A stretch of DNA of 5,057 nucleotides from JAAZBG01 sp964390065 (GTDB taxonomy: Bacteria; Fibrobacterota; Chitinivibrionia; Chitinivibrionales; Chitinispirillaceae). Positions 1 through 5,057 of this stretch are shown piece after piece. The notes under the pieces were generated by a model, which made no database searches, was not told the DNA's origin, and saw only the letters and a list, made by a program, of their open reading frames with translations. The stretch's first letter is position 1; each line of letters starts with the position of its first letter. The stretch spans positions 1-5,057 of the forward strand of contig CAYMGX010000214.1 in the NCBI GenBank assembly GCA_964390065.1, written 5' to 3'. A program made the position numbers and the translations under genes.

Positions 1-331
1 GATAAAAATCAGCCCAACCATCATCAAAGGTAATTGCACATCGGGGTTTCGATGACAGTATGTCCTTTGAGGAAATGATCTCTGAAAGTGGAACAACATC
101 GAAATAGTGCCTTAACACGCTGCAATGCATCGAAAATGTCTCTGGCCGGACATACATTCCGGGTTCTACATGCTCAGCAAATGATTCCGGTGCAATAATC
201 CGGTGATACATCAGAATTACCGAATTCCCGGATTTCCCCAACCGTTTATACTGCGATTGGTAAACACCAAGCTTGCACTTTGCACCTGCAATAGTTTTTC
301 TTACTATCATTTTTAACTGTTGTACTGCCAT
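1..331 (-). CDS. Polysaccharide deacetylase (NodB homology domain), N-terminal part, cut by the left window edge
   Basis: This frame stays open from the left edge to position 331 and encodes 110 residues, numbered here from the ATG at 331. Visible landmarks are ILMYHR (residues 39-44), a MYVRPETF stretch (59-66), FDVVPLSEI (77-85) and AITFDDGWADFY (99-110). The last contains the first NodB motif, TFDDG: D103 is the expected catalytic base and D104 a metal ligand. The metal-binding histidine motif and the rest of the barrel lie outside the window. Known family members are metal-dependent carbohydrate esterases (CE4) that remove N-acetyl groups from polysaccharides. The MYHR and VRPETF signatures are typical of members in exopolysaccharide clusters. 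The start is uncertain: in-frame ATGs also occur at 397, 346 and 310, and none has a strong ribosome binding site. I chose 331 because the family usually has a short, poorly conserved leader before the MYHR strand. No signal peptide is evident. The gene is divergent from the glycosyltransferase at 856. Confidence 0.88.
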   Translation of the reverse strand, partial: MAVQQLKMIVRKTIAGAKCKLGVYQSQYKRLGKSGNSVILMYHRIIAPESFAEHVEPGMYVRPETFSMHCSVLRHYFDVVPLSEIISSKDILSSKPRCAITFDDGWADFY

Positions 332-477
332 GTAGTGAAGATACATTGTTACAGTCTGTTTCTCAAAAATGAAAACAAGTTTTATAACGTACATCATTTA
401 AACCAAGGCCAGAACAGGATAGACAACATTACACATAGTACTATCGGGCTACATCATCATTTATATATTTTTAAGGT

Positions 478-561
478 ATGTCACGACATCATGATAAATG
501 GTATACGCGAATTTTAGGCGATCCAAGGATTGTCGAGGAATTACTTCGTTTATTTGTTCAT
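478..561 (+). pseudogene. N-terminal remnant resembling Rpn/YhgA-like PD-(D/E)XK nuclease-transposase
   Basis: From the ATG at 478, the first 28 residues include RHHDKWYTRILGDP followed by RIVEELLRLFV. This matches my memory of the start of Rpn-family (YhgA-like) recombination-promoting nucleases, which begin with an HD(K/R).(F/Y)K.L(F/L)(S/G).P..VE.LLR.FV pattern. After about position 561 the resemblance stops. The frame then runs through the palindrome at 607-682 and ends at 747, giving 89 codons against roughly 250-350 for intact members. The PD-(D/E)XK catalytic core is absent. An AAGG sits only one base before the ATG, too close for a good ribosome binding site. It is best read as a decayed fragment truncated by deletion or repeat insertion. 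The assignment rests on a short motif, so a chance match is possible. Confidence 0.5.
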
Positions 562-606
562 ATACAATGCGGTAACTATTACAGGTGTTTGTGTAAGGAT
601 TTTATA

Positions 607-682
607 AACCACAGAGGACACAGAGAAGAAACGTTAAAACTTAATTTTTTTTTACTCTGTGTTCTCCGTGTCCTCTGTGGTT
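607..682. repeat. Large imperfect palindrome of the ccacagag/ctctgtgg type
   Basis: Two 21-base arms, 607-627 and 662-682, are reverse complements except for one position, separated by a 34-base AT-rich spacer. Each arm is itself built from a 9-base unit. The left arm has two copies (609-617 and 618-626) and the right side three (655-663, 664-672, 673-681, reading ctctgtgtt, ctccgtgtc, ctctgtggt). Because 9 bases equal three codons, translation gives repetitive peptides such as NHRGHRE and LCVLRVLCG, which I have seen as spurious predicted proteins in other genomes. Repeats of this sequence are, from memory, scattered in intergenic regions of many environmental bacteria; how they spread is not something I can state. 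It lies between divergent genes, so a transcription terminator role for either neighbour is unlikely. Confidence 0.85.
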
Positions 683-716
683 ATGAAAAATTTACCTTAC
701 TAAAAGAATGGCATAC

Positions 717-741
717 ATATTCACCGACAAGTGGTGAATAT
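717..741. repeat. Perfect 9-bp inverted repeat with 7-base loop
   Basis: The sequence atattcacc at 717-725 is exactly complementary to ggtgaatat at 733-741, with gacaagt between. No T-run follows on the plus strand, so an intrinsic terminator is not supported. It lies 115 bases upstream of the glycosyltransferase start and could be an operator-like dyad, the end of a mobile element, or a by-product of past insertion. The inverted repeat is seen directly; any function is a guess. Confidence 0.5.
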
Positions 742-855
742 CTTTAGAAAATTAGTTTACAAGTCCCCTTGGTAATGTTTGATGAATTTGGATTTGGGGC
801 GAATTGGTGTTCGGTGTGGTTTATCTTCTTATACAAAAAGGAAACCTGAGTACAA

Positions 856-1998
856 ATGCAAGCGTTGATTCTTATCCTATGGATTTCGATATTTCTGGCT
901 TTTTTCGCCTATTTCGGCTACCCTCTGACATTAACGTTTCTTTCGTTATTTCGCCGTAAAAAAGTGCTTCGAGCACCGATTACTCCTATGGTTTCGCTTA
1001 TTATTACGGCGTATAACGAAGAAAAACGGATACGTGAGAAACTCGAAAACACAATGAAACTTGACTACCCGCGTGAAAAACTACAGGTGATTATTGCTTC
1101 TGATGGTTCAACCGATAAAACACATGATATCGTTCGCGAGTATGCCGACCGTGGAGTTGTACTCTTTGAAGTTCCTGATAGAAAAGGCAAAGAAAATGCC
1201 CAGGCACAGGCAGTAAAAATTGCCAGCGGCGAGATAGTTGTCTTTTCAGATACTGCGACCCGCCTTGATCCGAAAGGGCTGCAGGAGATTGTTTCAAACT
1301 TCGCGGATTCTCAGATCGGATGTGTCAGCAGTGAAGACAAGATGATTTCAGATGATGACACTGATGTTGGCGGGGAAGGATTTTATGTTAAGTATGAAAT
1401 GTGGCTTCGTGCCCTTGAGTCACGCTGTAATTCTGTTGTGGGATTGAGTGGTTCTTTTTTTGCCGCCCGAAAAGAGGTATGTGAGGATTTTTCACCAAAG
1501 ATGCAAAGCGATTTCCGCACGCTACTCAGCAGCATGAAAAAAGGTATGCGCGGTGTAAGTGATCCCAATGCAATCGGCTATTATCAGGATATCAAGGATA
1601 AATCCCGGGAGTTTCAGCGAAAAGTTCGGACAGTTCTTCGTGGATTGACCGTTTTCTTCAATCACCCGGAATTTCTAAATGTTTTCAAATTTGGTCTGTT
1701 CACCTATCAGTATGTTTCACACAAACTGATGCGCTGGCTGGTACCGTTTTTTCTATGTTCTGCATTAATCACAAATATCATGCTTATAACAGAATCGCCC
1801 CTCTATTTTTGGCTGTTGATCGCTCAGGGTCTATTCTATGCCAGTGCACTGCTTGGAATCCTTTTTCCATCACTTACAAAAGTAGTATTTATCAAAATCC
1901 CCTCATTTTTCGTCGTTGTAAATGCATCGATACTTGTTGCCTGGATAAAATTCATTAAAGGCGAACGGGTTGTACTCTGGCAGCCATCAGTGAGATAG
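856..1998 (+). CDS. Membrane-anchored family 2 glycosyltransferase
   Basis: This 380-residue protein is a GT-A fold glycosyltransferase of family GT2, expected to move a sugar from a nucleotide donor to a growing polysaccharide or lipid-linked acceptor at the cytoplasmic membrane. The order is one N-terminal membrane segment (about 4-32), the catalytic domain (about 45-265) and three C-terminal membrane segments (about 294-312, 315-337, 345-366). Catalytic landmarks are VSLIITAYNEE (46-56), ASDGSTD with D83, FSDTAT (130-135) at the DxD position, GLSGSFFAARKE (196-207) in the acceptor region, S218-D219-F220 where the catalytic-base motif (often DDL/EDF) is expected, and Q254-RKVR-T-VLRG, a diverged QxxRW-like segment. 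The C-terminal W375-QPS-VR380 matches endings I recall in this subfamily. It resembles single-chain cellulose- or hyaluronan-synthase-like enzymes but is short, so processivity is uncertain. An AAGGAAA at 838-844 precedes the start. Codons are richer in G and C than in the following methyltransferase. Divergence from the deacetylase supports an exopolysaccharide locus. The sugar used cannot be read. Confidence 0.9.
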   Translation: MQALILILWISIFLAFFAYFGYPLTLTFLSLFRRKKVLRAPITPMVSLIITAYNEEKRIREKLENTMKLDYPREKLQVIIASDGSTDKTHDIVREYADRGVVLFEVPDRKGKENAQAQAVKIASGEIVVFSDTATRLDPKGLQEIVSNFADSQIGCVSSEDKMISDDDTDVGGEGFYVKYEMWLRALESRCNSVVGLSGSFFAARKEVCEDFSPKMQSDFRTLLSSMKKGMRGVSDPNAIGYYQDIKDKSREFQRKVRTVLRGLTVFFNHPEFLNVFKFGLFTYQYVSHKLMRWLVPFFLCSALITNIMLITESPLYFWLLIAQGLFYASALLGILFPSLTKVVFIKIPSFFVVVNASILVAWIKFIKGERVVLWQPSVR

Positions 1999-2165
1999 CA
2001 GTATATAACAGATTCTAAACCTCCCCCGGTTCCTATTGGCGTATTGCTGATGTGTCCGATTTTACCAATTTTTTTATACATTTTAGATTAATATTTCTTA
2101 TTTTAATTGATAAAGAATAAAAAATCAGTTTACTGATAAACCATTTTCCAGGACAACAGGGATAT
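1999..2165. other. AT-rich intergenic gap between glycosyltransferase and methyltransferase
   Basis: The 167-base gap suggests that the methyltransferase may have its own promoter. A 7-base T-run lies near 2069-2075, but no convincing stem precedes it, so I do not call a terminator. Positions 2080-2140 are strongly AT-rich. A small exact dyad, ATCAGT-TT-ACTGAT, lies at 2124-2137, about 28 bases before the methyltransferase start, and might be a protein-binding site. A TTGATA at 2107-2112 could be a -35 element, but no good -10 follows at the right spacing. Confidence 0.45.
2157..2161 (+). promoter_or_regulatory. Probable ribosome binding site of the methyltransferase
   Basis: A CAGGG stretch ends four bases before the ATG at 2166. 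It is the only purine-rich anti-16S-like sequence near this start and supports it. The spacing is slightly short. Confidence 0.45.
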
Positions 2166-3011
2166 ATGATTAAAAACATTTTAAGAAAAGCAATCAATTT
2201 TACTGGATATGAAATACAAAAAATCAAAAACCACTATGATGAGGAGTTATACCTTTCACTGTATGGAAAAGATAGCGTTGCAAACAGAAAATTTTACAAC
2301 ATAAGCGCAGGTGGCCACTTAGATTTTGGATGTGGGATTCACCATCCAATCTGGACAAATATCGATGTCGACCGTCATTGGGAAAAGCAAATAAATTACA
2401 ATCCAAAATACGATATTGCTCACGATCTTCTATCTTTGGGGTCACTGCCTGTAGAATCCAATAGTGCTGAAGTTGTACATTCAAGAACTACTATTGAGCA
2501 TATACCTGATGCGGCTGCCATGGTAATGTTCAAAGAAGTTAAACGTATTTTGAAAAAAGGAGGTTTTTTTAGAATTGTAACTCCTAATATTGATCTGGAT
2601 TATCGTGCACTTTTAAACAATGATATTCATTTCTACTTCTGGTTGCAAAACTTCTCAATTGAACAAGCGTTTTTGTTTCACTTTGCACATGGTGCATCAA
2701 TTAAGAGCCGTGAGATTTCACATGAAAAAATTACTGATGAAAAACTTAGATATCTTTTCAAAAACATGAGCACTGAAGAGGTATTCAACTACTGCACGTC
2801 AAAATGCGATCTTTCAACTCAAGCGAAGGGAAGACACCACATTAATTGGTGGAATCATAAAAAATTAGAGTGTATGCTCAGAAACGCAGGATTCAGTACG
2901 ATCTATTCTTCGCTGCCGGGACAAAGTGCGTGTCCGATTCTTAGAAATGAGTTCTATTTTGATAACGTATGGCCAAAAGTTATGCTCTATATGGAAGCCA
3001 TAAACGATTGA
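2166..3011 (+). CDS. Class I SAM-dependent methyltransferase
   Basis: The 281-residue product has a Rossmann-type methyltransferase core, probably cytosolic, transferring a methyl group from S-adenosylmethionine to an unknown acceptor. Motif I is HLDFGCG (51-57), followed by HHPIWTNIDVD (59-69) with acidic residues at the expected ribose-binding strand end. The YDIAHDLLSLGSLPV segment (82-96) and VVHSRTTIEHIP (103-114) fit the next strands. FKEVKRILKKGGFFRIVTPN (122-141) is the classic helix and strand of the Methyltransf_11 type. The C-terminal region has RHHINWWNHKKLECMLRNAGF (223-243), resembling the substrate-side helix of sugar-cluster methyltransferases. Residues 142-222 form an insertion that probably shapes the acceptor site. 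No membrane segment or signal peptide is seen. The start at 2166 has CAGGG upstream. The gene points toward the NRPS end and is only 35 bases from it, but on the opposite strand. Related proteins occur in polysaccharide clusters, so sugar O-methylation is my first guess; tailoring of the NRPS product is an alternative. Confidence 0.85.
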   Translation: MIKNILRKAINFTGYEIQKIKNHYDEELYLSLYGKDSVANRKFYNISAGGHLDFGCGIHHPIWTNIDVDRHWEKQINYNPKYDIAHDLLSLGSLPVESNSAEVVHSRTTIEHIPDAAAMVMFKEVKRILKKGGFFRIVTPNIDLDYRALLNNDIHFYFWLQNFSIEQAFLFHFAHGASIKSREISHEKITDEKLRYLFKNMSTEEVFNYCTSKCDLSTQAKGRHHINWWNHKKLECMLRNAGFSTIYSSLPGQSACPILRNEFYFDNVWPKVMLYMEAIND

Positions 3012-3046
3012 CCTGTTTATGCGTATTTGAGACCGTACATTAAGCT

Positions 3047-5057
3047 CTACTTTTGACTGTGAGCAATTACTTGTTCATTTAGTTTTTTATTTACTTCAAC
3101 ATTTTCAACCATATACCTATGATCGCATTTGAAATCATAACAATCAAACCCGCCCTTTACAACAGGTTGCCAACCCCTGAACGGATCCGTGAATCCTTCA
3201 GCACTGTTAGCTCTAAATAGTGTTATTTTGCCAGCATACTCATTGGGTTTATAGGATGATGCTAATGACAGATATTTCTGTTCAATCTCCCAATATCGTA
3301 GTTCATGGGGCACTATCTTTTTAAGTGCTCTATAACAAGAGCATAAAAAATGTTTCTTTTTATCTTCAATGCGACATTCTGCACTATGTATTACTTTTTT
3401 CAAAAAAGGCTGACTGTTCCCATGCTTGACCTGCTCCCGAATGTAATAGGGGCAAATCGAATCGAGCATCAATAACAGATTAATTTTTTCATTCTGCTTA
3501 ATAAGTTGCTGCGCCATTTCGAATGCTATTAATCCTCCCATAGAACCACCACCTAACAAATAAGGACCGTGTGGTTGTATTTCCCGAATTTCATTAATAT
3601 AGCTTTCTGCCATTTCAGATATAGATTTGAACGGTTTTGAGATTCCATCAAGACCACTGGTCTGGATTCCATAAAAGGGTTGAGATTCATCCATAAACGA
3701 AAGTAACGAGTTATAATTCATTACATTTCCACCAACACCATGTACGCAGAAAAATGGTAACCTGCTTCCTGTTTGTTTTAGTGGAACAACATACAATAAT
3801 TTCTGTATAGATTTCATTTGAACAGACCTATTTTCAATCATAGGTTGTATGATCTCTGCCAAAGATTCAATTGTTGGATTTGCCAGTATGTCTGCTAATA
3901 AAATATTTGTTTTTAGTATATTGGTAATTTTCGAAACAAGTTTTACGGCGAGCAGCGAGTGTCCACCCAGATCAAAAAAGTTATCATTAATACCTATGTT
4001 TGAAACACCTAAAACGCTCTCCCATATTGCCTGCAATTGGAATTGTAACTTTGTTTGTGGTTGCTTTGCCGATCTTGCCACATTCTGTTGCGTTTCTTTA
4101 AATAGCACAAGAAGACTTTTTCGATCAGTTTTCCCACTCGGTGTGAGTGGTAATTCTGTCATTTCTATAATATGCTGTGGTATCATATACTCAGGTAATT
4201 TATTTTTAAGGACGCCGCGAACTTCATCGGAGGAAAATTTCATCAACGGTTTTGGTACAACATAGGCTACCAGTCGAACATCACCAGCCTGTAATTCTAC
4301 TGCAATTACAACACATTTGCCAACTGTAGTTACTTGACTAATTATATTTTCAATCTCTCCAAGTTCTATTCTGTAACCCCTTACCTTAACCTGATTATCT
4401 ATTCTACCAAGATATTCAATAGACCCATCACTTCGATATTTTGTGAGGTCTCCGGTTTTATACATTTTTCCAGATTTGAATGAATCTGGAATAAACTTCT
4501 CCGCTGTTAAATCTGGTCTGTTAATATATTCATCAGCCAGTCCAACTCCACCAATAAACAGTTCTCCTGCAACACCGACAGGAACAGGTTGCAAAAAGTT
4601 GTCTAAAATGTACGTAAATGTATTATCAATAGGTTTACCTATAGTTATAGGATCTGATTCACTTGTAATTTTACAACAAGTTGCAAACACGGTTGTTTCA
4701 GTAGGACCATATCCATTCCATAATTCCCTGGATTTTGGAAGTAGTTCGCGGATAAGATCATACGTAATAGGTTCTCCGCCAGAAATTATTTTTACGCCAT
4801 TTAAGCCAGGCCAACCTGCAGTTAGTAACAGCCTCCAAAAGCTTGGTGTTCCCTGCATAATCGATGGCTTGACTAAACTGCTATAATCAACAAGCCTCTT
4901 TCCGTCCTTGACTAATTGATTTTCTACCATTATTAAACTTGCACCACTTATAAGCGGCAGGAAAATTTCATACACCGACATATCAAACGAAAGTGTCGTA
5001 GTTGCAAGCATTCTGTCATTAGAAGTAATACCCGGTTCTTTTTTCATGCTTAAGAGG
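3047..5057 (-). CDS. Nonribosomal peptide synthetase, C-terminal A-PCP-TE release module (5' end beyond the window)
   Basis: The open frame reaches the right edge with Leu-Leu-Ser before the Met at 5047. This fits the usual NFLxSM...PGI run inside an adenylation domain, so 5047 is not a true start. Numbered from that Met, the adenylation part spans 1-312: SFDMSVYEIF (A4, 20-29), NGYGPTE (A5, 111-117), GELFIGGVGLADEY (A6, 161-174), YKTGDL (A7, 196-201), GRIDNQVKVRGYRIELGEIE (A8, 214-233), LPEYMIP (A9, 284-290) and PSGKTDRKSL with K306 (A10). The carrier domain (about 335-403) has LGGHSL with the phosphopantetheine serine S364 (3956-3958). A type I thioesterase (about 430-664) follows, with CVHGVGG, GGSMGG nucleophile S502 (3542-3544), probable D529 and H643 (3119-3121). 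All catalytic landmarks are intact. The thioesterase should release the finished peptide by hydrolysis or cyclisation. The condensation domain and the A1-A3 motifs lie outside the window. The adenylated amino acid may be glycine-like; see the findings. Confidence 0.96.
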   Translation of the reverse strand, partial: LLSMKKEPGITSNDRMLATTTLSFDMSVYEIFLPLISGASLIMVENQLVKDGKRLVDYSSLVKPSIMQGTPSFWRLLLTAGWPGLNGVKIISGGEPITYDLIRELLPKSRELWNGYGPTETTVFATCCKITSESDPITIGKPIDNTFTYILDNFLQPVPVGVAGELFIGGVGLADEYINRPDLTAEKFIPDSFKSGKMYKTGDLTKYRSDGSIEYLGRIDNQVKVRGYRIELGEIENIISQVTTVGKCVVIAVELQAGDVRLVAYVVPKPLMKFSSDEVRGVLKNKLPEYMIPQHIIEMTELPLTPSGKTDRKSLLVLFKETQQNVARSAKQPQTKLQFQLQAIWESVLGVSNIGINDNFFDLGGHSLLAVKLVSKITNILKTNILLADILANPTIESLAEIIQPMIENRSVQMKSIQKLLYVVPLKQTGSRLPFFCVHGVGGNVMNYNSLLSFMDESQPFYGIQTSGLDGISKPFKSISEMAESYINEIREIQPHGPYLLGGGSMGGLIAFEMAQQLIKQNEKINLLLMLDSICPYYIREQVKHGNSQPFLKKVIHSAECRIEDKKKHFLCSCYRALKKIVPHELRYWEIEQKYLSLASSYKPNEYAGKITLFRANSAEGFTDPFRGWQPVVKGGFDCYDFKCDHRYMVENVEVNKKLNEQVIAHSQK

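Larger units (their letters stand above)
332..855. other. Divergent intergenic region with element debris
   Basis: These 524 bases separate the leftward deacetylase from the rightward glycosyltransferase, so promoters for both should lie here. I could not identify a convincing -35/-10 pair for either. Positions 332-477 show nothing clear beyond an AT-rich patch near 461-475. Positions 478-561 hold a nuclease/transposase-like protein remnant, 607-682 a large palindrome and 717-741 a perfect short inverted repeat. Positions 742-855 are unassigned apart from an AAGGAAA stretch at 838-844, about 11 bases upstream of the glycosyltransferase ATG, which is a plausible but rather distant ribosome binding site. 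No RNA gene was recognised. Confidence 0.6.

Noticed and set aside
320..517. A 65-codon plus-strand open frame starting at 320
   Set aside because: It overlaps the start of the deacetylase on the other strand, has no recognisable motif or ribosome binding site, and looks like chance coding in a promoter region.
478..747. An intact 89-residue protein
   Set aside because: Its second half is translation of the 607-682 palindrome and trailing non-coding sequence. Only the first 28 residues look protein-derived, so I list a remnant.
756..774. Imperfect hairpin ttacaag/cttggtaa
   Set aside because: The pairing needs a bulge and a tiny loop, and it is not distinguishable from chance.
1836..2227. 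Minus-strand open frames at 1836-2081 and 2033-2227
   Set aside because: They are antisense to the glycosyltransferase end or the methyltransferase start and cover AT-rich intergenic sequence, with no family motif.
3012..3046. Bidirectional terminator between the convergent methyltransferase and NRPS genes
   Set aside because: A terminator is expected here, but I could find only a very weak GAG/CTC pairing and no stem followed by a T-run on either strand.
3849..4886. Plus-strand open frames at 3849-4265 and 4443-4886
   Set aside because: They lie antisense to the carrier and adenylation domains of the NRPS, which have continuous family motifs, and have no recognisable motifs of their own.
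5045..5047. ATG at 5047 as the NRPS start codon
   Set aside because: The frame continues to the window edge, and the residues before and after it match the interior of adenylation domains. Motifs A1-A3 would be missing if it began here.

Overview
The window looks like a chromosomal locus of a Gram-negative-type environmental bacterium of moderate to low GC. It combines cell-surface polysaccharide genes with the end of a nonribosomal peptide synthetase (NRPS). I cannot place the organism. The one taxonomic hint is a palindrome built on ccacagag/ctctgtgg, a repeat type I associate with many environmental bacterial lineages, so it does not separate phyla.

Layout: positions 331 to 1 (minus strand) hold the N-terminal third or so of a NodB-type polysaccharide deacetylase that runs off the left edge. 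Positions 332-855 form a divergent intergenic region. It contains a short remnant resembling the N-terminus of an Rpn/YhgA-like nuclease-transposase (478-561), a large imperfect palindrome (607-682) and a perfect 9-bp inverted repeat (717-741). Positions 856-1998 (plus) encode a membrane-anchored family 2 glycosyltransferase. After a 167-bp AT-rich gap, 2166-3011 (plus) encodes a class I SAM-dependent methyltransferase. Only 35 bp further on, and convergent with it, positions 5057 to 3047 (minus) carry the C-terminal part of an NRPS: most of an adenylation domain, one carrier domain and a terminal thioesterase.

Likely roles: the deacetylase and glycosyltransferase fit exopolysaccharide or capsule synthesis, with sugar polymerisation at the membrane and trimming of N-acetyl groups. 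The methyltransferase could modify a sugar or the peptide product; the sequence does not decide which. The NRPS end is the last elongation and release module of a peptide assembly line, and its upstream modules lie beyond the right edge. A specificity code read by eye is closest to the glycine code I remember. No complete new system is visible. The best leads are the NRPS release module beside polysaccharide genes and the mobile-element debris in the divergent intergenic region.
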